Assembly (NCBI RefSeq): GCF_014652355.1
Contig: NZ_BMYQ01000006.1
Coordinates: 1 to 64,000, forward strand
Source: Gemmobacter lanyuensis
GTDB lineage: Bacteria > Pseudomonadota > Alphaproteobacteria > Rhodobacterales > Rhodobacteraceae
DNA length: 64,000 bases
Direction: 5' to 3'
The notes beneath the pieces were generated by a model. That model searched no databases. It worked only from the letters and a program-made list of their open reading frames with translations, and was not told where the DNA came from. Within the stretch, counting starts at the first letter, position 1; each line of letters starts with the position of its first letter. Below are positions 1 through 7,906 of the stretch, piece by piece. A program made the position numbers and the translations under genes.

Positions 1-1
1 G

Positions 2-310
2 CTGAAGCTGGCGAACATGCTGACCGACATCAGCCTGGGCCTGCAGGCAAGCCTGCGGGTGGGGCGGCTGCTCGACGCGGCCAATGCCGCGCCCGAGATG
101 ATCTCGATCGTCAAGCGCAACAACTGCGGCAAGGCGCTGGAGATCGCCCGCTGGGCCCGCGACATGCACGGCGGCAACGGCATCCAGGAGGATTTCCAGA
201 TCATGCGCCACATGGTCAACCTCGAAACCGTCAATACCTACGAGGGCACCCACGACGTCCACGCCCTCATCCTCGGACGCGCCATCACCGGCATCCAGGC
301 GTTCTTCTGA
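2..310 (+). CDS. gcdH: Glutaryl-CoA dehydrogenase, C-terminal part (5' end outside window)
   Basis: This is the last 102 codons of an acyl-CoA dehydrogenase family flavoenzyme. The reading frame is already open at base 2, so the true start lies upstream of the window. The visible part carries the conserved [11 protein letters not shown] segment and the [10 protein letters not shown] motif, whose Glu is the catalytic base in this family. The ending [11 protein letters not shown] is characteristic of glutaryl-CoA dehydrogenases. The enzyme oxidatively decarboxylates glutaryl-CoA to crotonyl-CoA at the end of lysine and tryptophan breakdown, passing electrons to ETF. The aminoadipate-semialdehyde and saccharopine dehydrogenases downstream support a lysine pathway. 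The FAD-binding and N-terminal domains cannot be examined. Confidence 0.93.
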   Translation: MKLANMLTDISLGLQASLRVGRLLDAANAAPEMISIVKRNNCGKALEIARWARDMHGGNGIQEDFQIMRHMVNLETVNTYEGTHDVHALILGRAITGIQAFF

Positions 311-319
311 TCGACATTC

Positions 320-363
320 GGGCGCATCCCGCAGCCAGGGGCCACTGGCCAAAGGATGCGCCC
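320..363 (+). other. Intercistronic stem-loop between gcdH and the E1 gene
   Basis: A perfect 10-bp inverted repeat (GGGCGCATCC at 320-329, GGATGCGCCC at 354-363) encloses 24 nt that hold a smaller GC-rich hairpin. No T-tract follows, so this is not a classical intrinsic terminator. It could be an mRNA processing or stability element, or a partial or Rho-dependent terminator. The downstream start codon at 400 lies 36 nt after the stem. Confidence 0.5.
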
Positions 364-399
364 GGACCCCCACAGGGCCCCAAAAGGAAAAGACCCGGC

Positions 400-2583
400 A
401 TGGATCGCGCCGATATCGTTCACGACAACTTCCTGCGTCGCGTTGCGTCGCGGGACCTTCCGCATGGCAACGCCCCTTCGGGGGCGCTTTCGCCGTTTCA
501 GGCGGTGGGTATTTATCGCGCCGCCTGTCTCAGCCGCGCGCTCGACCGGCAAAGCCGGGTGATGCAGCGGGCCGGGCAGGGGTTCTATACCATCGGCTCT
601 TCGGGGCATGAGGGGCTGGCCGCCGTGGCCGCCGCGCTGCGCCCGACCGACATGGCGTTCCTGCATTACCGCGACGCGGCCTTCCAGATCGCGCGCAGTG
701 CGCAGGTGCCGGGGCAGAGCATCGCCTGGGATATGCTGCTGTCCTTCGCGGCTTCCAGCGAAGACCCGATTTCGGGCGGGCGGCACAAGGTTCTGGGGTC
801 CAAGGCGCTGAGCATTCCGCCGCAGACCTCGACTATCGCCTCACATCTGCCCAAAGCGATTGGCGCGGCCTATGCCGTGGGCGCCGCGCGCCGCCACCGG
901 CCGGAACATGCCGAACTGCCCGATGATGCCATCGTCTATTGCAGCTTCGGCGATGCCTCGGCCAACCATTCCACCGCGCAGGGTGCCTTCAATACCGCGC
1001 AATGGACCAGCTACCAGTCGATCCCGCTGCCGCTTTTGTTCTGCTGCGAGGATAACGGCATCGGCATTTCCACCAAGACACCCAAGGGCTGGATCGCGGC
1101 GACCTTCCAGAACCGCCCCGGTCTGAAGTATTTCGCCTGCGACGGGCTGGATATCTTCGACACTTTCGCCACCGCGCAGGCCGCCGCCGCCTATGTGCGG
1201 ACGCGCCGCAAACCTGCCTTCCTGCATGTCCGCACCATCCGGCTTTATGGCCATGCCGGGGCGGATATGCCCACCACCTATCTGTCCCGCGAGGAGGTCG
1301 AGGCCGAAGAGGCGCAGGACCCGTTGCTGCATATGGTGCGGGGTCTGGATCAGCTGGGCGCGCTTACCCCCGATGGCGCGCTGGAGATCTATACCGACAC
1401 CAATGACCGCGTGGCCCGCATCGCGGCCGAGGCCGTGACCCGCCCGCGCCTCAAGACGGCGGCGGATGTCATGGCATCCCTCATCCCGCCCCGGCGGGCC
1501 TGCAAGCCCACCAACGGCCCCAGCCCCGAAACCCGCGCGCAGGTCTTTGGCAGCGATCTCAAGCAGATGGCGGAGCCGCAGATCATGTCGCGCCTCATCA
1601 ACTGGGCGCTGACGGACCTGATGCTGGCGCATCGCGAAATCGTCATGATGGGCGAGGATGTGGGCCGGAAAGGCGGCGTCTATGGCGTCACGCAAAAGCT
1701 TCAGGCCCGCTTCGGCCCGGATCGGATGATCGATACGCTGCTGGATGAACAGTCGATCCTCGGCCTTGCCATCGGCATGGCGCAGAACGGTTTCTGCCCG
1801 ATGCCGGAGATCCAGTTCCTGGCCTATCTGCACAATGCCGAAGACCAGCTGAGGGGCGAGGCCGCGACGCTGCCCTTCTTCTCGAACGGGCAATACACGA
1901 ACCCGATGGTGCTGCGGATTGCGGGGCTGGGCTATCAGAAGGGCTTTGGCGGGCATTTCCACAATGACAACTCGGTCGCGGTGCTGCGCGACATTCCGGG
2001 GTTGATCCTGGCCTGCCCGTCGAACGGGGCCGATGCCGCGCGGATGCTGCGCGAATGTGTGCGCCTTGCGCGCGAGGAACAGCGGCTTGTGGTCTTCCTG
2101 GAACCCATCGCGCTTTACCCGATGCGGGATCTGCATGCCGACAAGGACGGTGGCTGGATGCAGGTTTATCCCGACCCCTCCGAGGTGATCGCGCAGGGTG
2201 AGGTGGGCGTGCATGGCACGGGCGACGATCTGGCCATCGTGACCTTCGGCAATGGTGTATACCTGTCGCGTCAGGCGGAACCCGCGCTGGCGCAGGCCGG
2301 GATCAAGACCCGTATCATCGACACCCGCTGGCTTTCGCCCCTGCCCAAGGCGGCACTGACCGAGGCTGTGCGGGGGGCGAAACGCATCCTTATCGTCGAT
2401 GAAACCCGCCACACCGGCGGCGTGGCCGAGGCGCTGATGGCCCATTTCCACGAAGCCTGCCCCGGCCTGCCATTGGCGCGCATCACCGCCGAGGACAGCT
2501 TTATCGCCACCGGCCCGGCCTATGCCGCTACCATGCCGTCGCGCGACAGCATCATCGCCGCCGCCCTGGAGATTTGCGCATGA
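400..2583 (+). CDS. Fused alpha-beta thiamine-dependent 2-oxoacid dehydrogenase E1
   Basis: The 727-residue protein joins both halves of a branched-chain/pyruvate-type E1 in one chain. Residues about 30-350 are the alpha part: SSGHEG near 67, and the thiamine-diphosphate motif from GD at 184-185 to EDN at 217-219. Residues about 385-727 are the beta (transketolase-like) part, with MGEDVGRKGGVYG, DTLLDEQSILG and an FGNGVYLSRQAEP segment typical of E1 beta. E1 decarboxylates a 2-oxoacid and reductively acylates the lipoyl group of an E2 partner. No E2 or E3 gene lies in the window, so it must borrow them. The substrate is not shown by the sequence. Its place between glutaryl-CoA dehydrogenase and aminoadipate-semialdehyde dehydrogenase makes 2-oxoadipate an attractive inference. 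Its stop overlaps the next start (ATGA). Confidence 0.85.
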   Translation: MDRADIVHDNFLRRVASRDLPHGNAPSGALSPFQAVGIYRAACLSRALDRQSRVMQRAGQGFYTIGSSGHEGLAAVAAALRPTDMAFLHYRDAAFQIARSAQVPGQSIAWDMLLSFAASSEDPISGGRHKVLGSKALSIPPQTSTIASHLPKAIGAAYAVGAARRHRPEHAELPDDAIVYCSFGDASANHSTAQGAFNTAQWTSYQSIPLPLLFCCEDNGIGISTKTPKGWIAATFQNRPGLKYFACDGLDIFDTFATAQAAAAYVRTRRKPAFLHVRTIRLYGHAGADMPTTYLSREEVEAEEAQDPLLHMVRGLDQLGALTPDGALEIYTDTNDRVARIAAEAVTRPRLKTAADVMASLIPPRRACKPTNGPSPETRAQVFGSDLKQMAEPQIMSRLINWALTDLMLAHREIVMMGEDVGRKGGVYGVTQKLQARFGPDRMIDTLLDEQSILGLAIGMAQNGFCPMPEIQFLAYLHNAEDQLRGEAATLPFFSNGQYTNPMVLRIAGLGYQKGFGGHFHNDNSVAVLRDIPGLILACPSNGADAARMLRECVRLAREEQRLVVFLEPIALYPMRDLHADKDGGWMQVYPDPSEVIAQGEVGVHGTGDDLAIVTFGNGVYLSRQAEPALAQAGIKTRIIDTRWLSPLPKAALTEAVRGAKRILIVDETRHTGGVAEALMAHFHEACPGLPLARITAEDSFIATGPAYAATMPSRDSIIAAALEICA

Positions 2584-3608
2584 AAACCGCGGTCGTGATC
2601 TGCCCCGGCCGGGGCACCTATACCAAAACCGAACTGGGCGTTCTGGGGCGCCATTTCGCGGACAAGGGGTTGCTTGCGAATTTCGATGCCCGCCGCGCGG
2701 CGCTGGGGCAAGAGACGCTGTCGGCGCTGGATGGGGCGAGCAGCTATTCGGTGTCGCGTCACACCCGCGGCGACAATGCCAGCGCGCTGATCTATGCCGC
2801 GACGCTGGCCGATTTCCGGGCGATCTCGGGCGTCAAGGTCGTGGCGGTGACGGGCAATTCGATGGGCTGGTATTCCGCCTTGGCCTGCGCCGGGGCGCTG
2901 ACCGCCGAGGGCGGGTTCGAGGTGGTCAACACCATGGGCACGCTGATGCAGGAACGCCTGATCGGGGGACAGCTGATCTATCCCTTCGTGGATGAAAACT
3001 GGCAGCCCGATCCCGCCCGCAAGGCCGAGCTTCTGGCCCTTGTGGCCCGTATCGATGCGCCGGGTCAGCGTCTGGCTCTGTCGATCGATCTGGGCGGCAT
3101 GCTGGTTCTGGCGGGTGAGGACGCGGGCCTGAAGGCGTTCGAGGCTGCGGTGCCGGTGGTGCAGGGGCGTTTCCCCATGCGGCTGGCCAACCACGCGGCC
3201 TTCCACACCCATCTGCAGGCCCCCGTGGCCGAAGCCGGACGCGCGCGTCTGGCCCCCGGTCTGTTCGGGCAACCAAATCTGCCGCTGATCGACGGGCGCG
3301 GCCATATCTGGTGGCCTGACGCGACCGATACTCAAGCCTTGTGGGATTACACCCTGGGCCATCAGGTGGTCGAAAGCTATGACTTCAGCCGCGCCATCGC
3401 CCATGCCGCGCGCGAATTCGCGCCTGATCTGTTCATCGTCACCGGCCCCGGCACCACGCTGGGCGGGGCCGTGGCGCAAAGCCTCATCCTTGCCGATTGG
3501 CGCGGAATGAGGTCCAAATCCGATTTCCAGCGCCTGCAAGAATCCGCGCCGCTTCTGGTTTCCATGGGAATGGAAGCGCAGCGCCATCTGGTCACCAAGG
3601 GAGACTGA
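2580..3608 (+). CDS. FabD-like acyltransferase, probably not malonyl-specific
   Basis: The 342-residue protein resembles malonyl-CoA:ACP transacylases. The nucleophile elbow is GNSMG (Ser94) and the partner His lies in AAFHT (His209), matching Ser92 and His201 of E. coli FabD. At the FabD position of Arg117, which binds the malonyl carboxylate (motif RGxxMQE), this protein has Met119 (MGTLMQE). A neutral acyl group is therefore a more likely substrate; this is inferred. ATG 2580 is chosen over TTG 2574 because it gives an ATGA overlap with the E1 stop and so suggests translational coupling. It is followed by the aldehyde dehydrogenase after 1 bp. Its role in a lysine operon is unknown; acyl transfer from or editing of the dehydrogenase complex is one possibility. 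Confidence 0.75.
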   Translation: MKTAVVICPGRGTYTKTELGVLGRHFADKGLLANFDARRAALGQETLSALDGASSYSVSRHTRGDNASALIYAATLADFRAISGVKVVAVTGNSMGWYSALACAGALTAEGGFEVVNTMGTLMQERLIGGQLIYPFVDENWQPDPARKAELLALVARIDAPGQRLALSIDLGGMLVLAGEDAGLKAFEAAVPVVQGRFPMRLANHAAFHTHLQAPVAEAGRARLAPGLFGQPNLPLIDGRGHIWWPDATDTQALWDYTLGHQVVESYDFSRAIAHAAREFAPDLFIVTGPGTTLGGAVAQSLILADWRGMRSKSDFQRLQESAPLLVSMGMEAQRHLVTKGD

Positions 3609-3609
3609 C

Positions 3610-5103
3610 ATGACCCACGCCGAAACCCTCAGCGCCGCCGGCCTGTCTGCGGCCGAAATCACCGGGGGCACCCTTGCCGTCCGGTCGCCTATCGACGGCG
3701 CGGTCGTTGCCCATGTGCATGAAACCAACCCGGCCGACATGCCCGCGATCATCGCCAAATCGCAGGCTGCCTTCCGTGCCTGGCGCACCGTTCCGGCCCC
3801 GCGCCGGGGCGAGCTGATCCGCCTCCTGGGCGAAGAGCTGCGCGCCGCCAAGGCCGAACTCGGGGCGCTGGTCACGCTTGAGGCGGGCAAGATCACCTCG
3901 GAAGGTCTGGGCGAAGTGCAAGAGATGATCGACATCTGCGACTTCGCCGTCGGCCTGTCGCGTCAGATCTATGGCCTGACCATCGCCTCGGAACGTCCCT
4001 CGCACCGGATGATGGAAACCTGGCACCCGATGGGCCCCTGCGGCGTCATCTCGGCCTTCAACTTCCCCGTGGCGGTCTGGTCGTGGAACGCGGCGCTGGC
4101 GCTGGTCTGCGGCGATCCGGTCATCTGGAAACCCTCGGAAAAGACCCCGCTGACCGCCATCGCCAGCATGAAGATCATGGAACGCGCGCTGGCCCGCTTT
4201 GGCGATGCGCCCGAAGGTCTGGTGCAGCTGGTCATCGGCGGCCCCGCCATTGGCGAGGCGCTGGTGAATTCCAAGGACGTGCCGATCATCTCGGCCACCG
4301 GCTCGACCCGTATGGGCGGCATCGTCGGCCCGAAGGTCGCGGCGCGCTGGGGGCGCCCGATCCTCGAACTCGGTGGCAATAACGCGATGATCGTGGCGCC
4401 TTCGGCCGATCTCGACATGGCGGTCCGCGCCATCGTCTTTTCGGCCGTGGGCACGGCGGGGCAGCGCTGCACCTCGCTGCGGCGTCTGATCGCGCATAAC
4501 TCGATTAAGGATGATCTGGTGGCGAAACTGGCCAAGGCCTATGCCAGCCTGCCCATCGGCGACCCGCGCAAGGCCGGTACGCTGATCGGCCCGCTGGTGG
4601 ATTCCGCAAGCCGTGACCGGATGCTCGCGCAGATCGCCAAGGCCCGCGCGGAAGGTGGCCGCGTCCATGGCGGCGAGGCGGTCGAAGCGGTGGCCGGGGG
4701 CGCCTATGTCTCGCCCGCGCTGGTCGAGATGCCCGCGCAGACCGATACCGTGCGCGAGGAGACCTTCGCCCCGATCCTCTATGTCCTCGGCTATGAAACC
4801 CTGGATGAGGCGATTGCCCTGCAGAATGACGTGCCGCAGGGCCTGTCCTCCTGCATCTTCACGCTGAACATGCGCGAGGCGGAAACCTTCCTCTCGGCCG
4901 CCGGGTCGGATTGCGGCATCGCCAACGTGAACATCGGCCCCTCGGGCGCCGAAATCGGCGGGGCCTTCGGGGGCGAAAAGGAAACGGGCGGCGGGCGCGA
5001 AAGCGGCTCGGACGCCTGGAAGGGCTATATGCGCCGCCAGACGAACACCATCAACTACGGCGCTACCCTGCCGCTGGCACAGGGCGTGAAGTTCGACTTC
5101 TGA
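3610..5103 (+). CDS. L-aminoadipate-semialdehyde dehydrogenase (ALDH7-type)
   Basis: This 497-residue NAD(P)-dependent aldehyde dehydrogenase belongs to the ALDH7/AmaB group, which oxidises 2-aminoadipate 6-semialdehyde (in equilibrium with piperideine-6-carboxylate) to 2-aminoadipate. Visible catalytic residues are Asn151 (AFNFPVAVW), Glu253 (LELGGNN) and the nucleophile Cys287 (GTAGQRCTSLRR). The C-terminal GAEIGGAFGGEKETGGGRESGSDAWK is typical of this subgroup. The start follows the acyltransferase stop by one base, so they share a transcript. Together with the saccharopine dehydrogenase downstream it defines the saccharopine route of lysine degradation. A strong hairpin terminator lies just after the stop. 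Product identity is firm at family level; substrate assignment rests on family plus context. Confidence 0.9.
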   Translation: MTHAETLSAAGLSAAEITGGTLAVRSPIDGAVVAHVHETNPADMPAIIAKSQAAFRAWRTVPAPRRGELIRLLGEELRAAKAELGALVTLEAGKITSEGLGEVQEMIDICDFAVGLSRQIYGLTIASERPSHRMMETWHPMGPCGVISAFNFPVAVWSWNAALALVCGDPVIWKPSEKTPLTAIASMKIMERALARFGDAPEGLVQLVIGGPAIGEALVNSKDVPIISATGSTRMGGIVGPKVAARWGRPILELGGNNAMIVAPSADLDMAVRAIVFSAVGTAGQRCTSLRRLIAHNSIKDDLVAKLAKAYASLPIGDPRKAGTLIGPLVDSASRDRMLAQIAKARAEGGRVHGGEAVEAVAGGAYVSPALVEMPAQTDTVREETFAPILYVLGYETLDEAIALQNDVPQGLSSCIFTLNMREAETFLSAAGSDCGIANVNIGPSGAEIGGAFGGEKETGGGRESGSDAWKGYMRRQTNTINYGATLPLAQGVKFDF

Positions 5104-5111
5104 TCCTTTTC

Positions 5112-5148
5112 GGGGTGGCGGTCATTTTGCCCGCCACCCTGTTATTTT
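5112..5148 (+). terminator. Intrinsic terminator after the aldehyde dehydrogenase
   Basis: A perfect 9-bp stem (GGGTGGCGG at 5113-5121, CCGCCACCC at 5131-5139; 9-nt loop) is followed by TGTTATTTT. It begins 8 bases after the stop codon at 5103, so the saccharopine dehydrogenase gene downstream probably has its own promoter. Confidence 0.8.
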
Positions 5149-5158
5149 GCCGCAAAAT
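5144..5158. promoter_or_regulatory. Perfect 15-bp palindrome, candidate Lrp-type operator
   Basis: ATTTTGC-C-GCAAAAT is a perfect inverted repeat about 90 bp upstream of the saccharopine dehydrogenase start, overlapping the tail of the preceding terminator. Its size and AT-flanked symmetry resemble sites of Lrp/AsnC regulators, which control amino-acid catabolism in many alphaproteobacteria. The regulator is not in the window, so this is inference. Confidence 0.45.
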
Positions 5159-5249
5159 CACGTCACATCTGGCGGTCTGTCCGGCGAAATCGGCACCCCT
5201 GTCTTTTAGCCTGAGCGCATAAGAAACGTTCAGCGGACAGGAAATCCCT

Positions 5250-6329
5250 ATGTCATTCAACAAGATCGCGGTCCTCGGCCTAGGCAAGGTCGGCTATCTG
5301 GCGGCCGAATTGCTGGTCGAAAGCGGTTTCACCGTCACCGGCATCGATGCGCGCGAAACCACCGCGCCTTTTGCCACGAAAACCGTCGATCTGTCGGATA
5401 CCGCCGCGCTGAAAGCCGCGCTGGCCGGGCAAGAGGCCGTTCTTTCCTGCCTGCCCTATCACCTGAATATCGGTGTCTCGACCGTGGCCCATGGGCTTGG
5501 CCTGCATTACTTCGACCTGACGGAAGATGTGCCCACCACCAAACATATCCGCGATCTGGCCGAAACCGCGCAGGGCCTCATGGCGCCGCAATGCGGGCTG
5601 GCGCCGGGCTTTGTCGGCATCGTCGCGGCCGATCTGGCCAATCAGTTCGAAACCGTCCGCTCGATCAAGCTGCGCGTAGGCGCCCTGCCGCAGAACCCCA
5701 CGGGCCTTCTGGGCTATGCCTTCAACTGGTCGCCTGAGGGCGTGGTGAACGAATACCTCAACGACTGCGAAGTGATCGAGGAAGGCGTGCTGAAAACCGT
5801 CAGCGCGATGGAATGGACGGAAACCATCTTCATCGACGGCATTCAGCTTGAAGCCTTCACCACCTCCGGCGGGCTCGGCACCATGTGCGAAACCTACCTC
5901 GGTCGGATCGAGAACCTTGATTACAAGACGATGCGCTACCCCGGCCACGTCAAGCTGATGAACTTCTTCTTCCACGAACTGCTCATGCGCGAAAACCGCG
6001 CCGAAGCGGGCCGCATCCTGACCAATGCCAAACCCCCGGTGGACGAGGACGTGGTCTATGTCCATGTCGCCGCCGAAGGCCGCATCGGGGGCCAGCTGCG
6101 CCGCAAGGAATTTGTCCGCAGCTACTACCCGATCGAAATCGGCGGCAAGTCCCGCACGGCGATCGCCTGGACGACCTCCGCCTCGGTCGTCGCGGTGATC
6201 GAGATGGTGCGCGCAGGCACCCTTCCGGCCAAGGGCTTCCTCAAGCAAGAGGACATCCCCCTTACGCCTTATCTTGCGACCCGCACGGGCAGCTATTACC
6301 AGATCGGCCACCGCGCCCGCCACGCCTGA
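5250..6329 (+). CDS. Saccharopine dehydrogenase family protein (glutamate-forming type)
   Basis: The 359-residue protein starts with a Rossmann dinucleotide-binding segment (VLGLGKVGYLAAELL, residues 8-22). It continues with the saccharopine dehydrogenase catalytic domain, including the LAPGFVGIVA and TTSGGLGTMCETY segments. In the saccharopine pathway it would split saccharopine into glutamate and aminoadipate semialdehyde, the substrate of the enzyme encoded just upstream. The partner activity (lysine-ketoglutarate reductase) is not in the window and must be encoded elsewhere or upstream. The start has AGGAAA about 6 nt before the ATG. It has its own 146-bp upstream region containing a terminator and a 15-bp palindrome, so it is probably controlled separately. 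A repeat element with a GC hairpin follows the stop. Confidence 0.85.
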   Translation: MSFNKIAVLGLGKVGYLAAELLVESGFTVTGIDARETTAPFATKTVDLSDTAALKAALAGQEAVLSCLPYHLNIGVSTVAHGLGLHYFDLTEDVPTTKHIRDLAETAQGLMAPQCGLAPGFVGIVAADLANQFETVRSIKLRVGALPQNPTGLLGYAFNWSPEGVVNEYLNDCEVIEEGVLKTVSAMEWTETIFIDGIQLEAFTTSGGLGTMCETYLGRIENLDYKTMRYPGHVKLMNFFFHELLMRENRAEAGRILTNAKPPVDEDVVYVHVAAEGRIGGQLRRKEFVRSYYPIEIGGKSRTAIAWTTSASVVAVIEMVRAGTLPAKGFLKQEDIPLTPYLATRTGSYYQIGHRARHA

Positions 6330-6346
6330 TCCGGGGCCTTCGGGTC

Positions 6347-6381
6347 CCCTTTCATCTTGGCAAAAATATCCTGGGGGTCCG
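6347..6381 (+). repeat. Dispersed extragenic repeat, copy A
   Basis: CCCTTTCATCTTGGCAAAAA followed by TATCCTGGGGG recurs in inverted orientation at 24836-24870 with only a few differences. The copy sits directly after the saccharopine dehydrogenase stop and runs into the GC-rich hairpin at 6379-6397. It looks like one of the short extragenic repeats found near gene ends. Confidence 0.6.
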
Positions 6382-6397
6382 GGGGCAAAGCCCCCGG
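6379..6397. terminator. GC-rich hairpin between convergent genes
   Basis: A perfect 8-bp stem CCGGGGGC-AAA-GCCCCCGG lies between the convergent saccharopine dehydrogenase and M23 peptidase genes. There is no clear T-run on either side, so termination is plausible for both strands but not certain. Confidence 0.5.
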
Positions 6398-6403
6398 CCG
6401 CCG

Positions 6404-7294
6404 TCAGCCAAAGGCGCCCTCGGGCAGGCGCAGGATCAGATTGGGATCGGGGCAGATCTGCTGCCAGACATCCCAGAAACTTTCGTGCCCGACACCAAAG
6501 AAATTGCCGCCCTGCTGGTCGAGCATGTCGGTCATGATCTGGAAATGCAGATGCGGGGCCCAGCCGCCGTTTTCGGGCCAGTCGCCCAGATGCGCGATGA
6601 CCTGCCCGGCCGCGACCTCGGCGCCCGGCTGGCAAAGTGTGGGCAGGCTTCCCCCCAGATGCCCATAGAGCGTGTGGAAGGTCCCCGCCTCGGTCACATG
6701 GTCAAGGATCAGCGTATGCCCGTAATCCAGCGGATCGGCGTTATAGACGACCGACCGCACCCGGCCTGCCAGCGGCGCATGCACCGGCGTTCCGGCGGGC
6801 GCAAAGACATCGATTCCCATATGGATCATCCGCCGCTCGGCGCTGGCGGCGTCGGCGAATTGTGCGGCGGTATAGACGCTGCGCTTTTCGCCATAGGGGC
6901 CAAGGCCATAGTCCACCCCCTGTGTGGCGAACCAGGCATCAAAGGCCGGGTCCGAATAGGCGGGCATCTCGTGCAGCTGACCGCCCGTCAGCAGCGCCAT
7001 ATGGCGGCTTGCCGCAATATCGGGCGCAAACATCGGTGCAACCGGGGCGCGACCCAACCAGTCGATGATCGCGGCCGCCTGCGGCACGGCAGGTAGCCCT
7101 GCGCCATCGCGGATCAGACAGGCGAGCAACCCCTTGTCCACGGCGCGCAGGCGATCACCCTCGGGCGCAGAGCCAAGGGCGGCCAGCACCTCTTCAACGC
7201 CCACGGGGGCCGACCGCGCCGCCGCGCGCAATGCGCCATAAAGATTGTCCTGCCCCCGCAGCGCCGCCGCGATCCGTTCTGCCGCCTCTGACAT
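6404..7294 (-). CDS. M23 family metallopeptidase (LytM-type domain)
   Basis: The 296-residue protein has a C-terminal M23/LytM domain from about residue 165 on. The zinc-ligand signatures are HMGID (His and Asp) and HLHFQ near residue 250, with GHTLILDH and YGHLGG between. Such enzymes are glycyl-glycine or D,D-endopeptidases that cut peptidoglycan cross-links. No convincing signal peptide is visible, unlike most cell-wall hydrolases. The first ~160 residues match no domain I recognise; they contain GLLACLIRDGAG and an SDPAFDAWFATQGVDYGLGP segment. In related bacteria such M23 modules also occur fused to aminotransferases; here it stands alone. recR follows upstream on the same strand with a 15-bp gap. 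Confidence 0.8.
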   Translation of the reverse strand: MSEAAERIAAALRGQDNLYGALRAAARSAPVGVEEVLAALGSAPEGDRLRAVDKGLLACLIRDGAGLPAVPQAAAIIDWLGRAPVAPMFAPDIAASRHMALLTGGQLHEMPAYSDPAFDAWFATQGVDYGLGPYGEKRSVYTAAQFADAASAERRMIHMGIDVFAPAGTPVHAPLAGRVRSVVYNADPLDYGHTLILDHVTEAGTFHTLYGHLGGSLPTLCQPGAEVAAGQVIAHLGDWPENGGWAPHLHFQIMTDMLDQQGGNFFGVGHESFWDVWQQICPDPNLILRLPEGAFG

Positions 7295-7309
7295 CCTGCC
7301 CCCGTTTCC

Positions 7310-7906
7310 TCAGACCCGCCGCCGCGCCCGCAAGGCTGCGCCGATGGTGCCGTCATCCAGATAATCCAGCTCGCCGCCAATCGGCACGCCCTGCGCCAGC
7401 GAGGACACCTGCACCCCCGTCGCCGCCAGCGCGTCTGCTATGTAATGCGCCGTCGTCTGCCCATCGACCGTGGCATTCAGCGCCAGGATGACCTCGCGCG
7501 TCTGCTCTTCCTGCACCCGCCGCACCAGCAGCGGAATCCGCAGCTCATCCGGCCCAAGACCGTCCAGCGCCGAGAGCGTGCCGCCCAGCACATGATAGCG
7601 GCCGCGGAAGGCGCCCGCCCGCTCCATCGCCCACAGGTCCGCCACATCCTCGACCACGCAGATCTCGCCGGTCTGGCGGCGCGGATCGGTGCAGATGGGG
7701 CAGGTGTCTTCTGTGCCGATATTGCCGCAGACCGAACAATCCCGCGCCGAAAGCGCGACATGCGCCATCGCTTGCGCAAGCGGCGCCATCAGGGGCCCGC
7801 GCTTTTTCAGCAGCATCAGCACCGCCCGCCGGGCGGAGCGCGGCCCAAGCCCCGGAAGCCGGGCCATCAGGCCGATCAGATCCTCGATATCGCCTGGCGC
7901 GCCCAT
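7310..7906 (-). CDS. recR: Recombination protein RecR
   Basis: The 198-residue product has the full RecR layout: a helix-hairpin-helix ([15 protein letters not shown], near residue 15), a four-cysteine zinc finger (Cys57, 60, 69, 72), a Toprim segment ([15 protein letters not shown]) and the C-terminal Walker-B-like region. RecR acts with RecO/RecF to load RecA at gaps. ATG 7906 is preferred over far-upstream in-frame starts because it gives the normal length and shares its A with the ybaB stop (TGATG), a translationally coupled arrangement. The dnaX-ybaB-recR order is widely conserved in bacteria. Confidence 0.96.
   Translation of the reverse strand: MGAPGDIEDLIGLMARLPGLGPRSARRAVLMLLKKRGPLMAPLAQAMAHVALSARDCSVCGNIGTEDTCPICTDPRRQTGEICVVEDVADLWAMERAGAFRGRYHVLGGTLSALDGLGPDELRIPLLVRRVQEEQTREVILALNATVDGQTTAHYIADALAATGVQVSSLAQGVPIGGELDYLDDGTIGAALRARRRV

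Noticed and set aside
841-2451. 536-codon antisense ORF opposite the E1 gene
   Set aside because: High-GC shadow frame; amino-acid mix is rich in His/Arg/Gly/Gln with no domain, while the plus strand encodes a clear E1.
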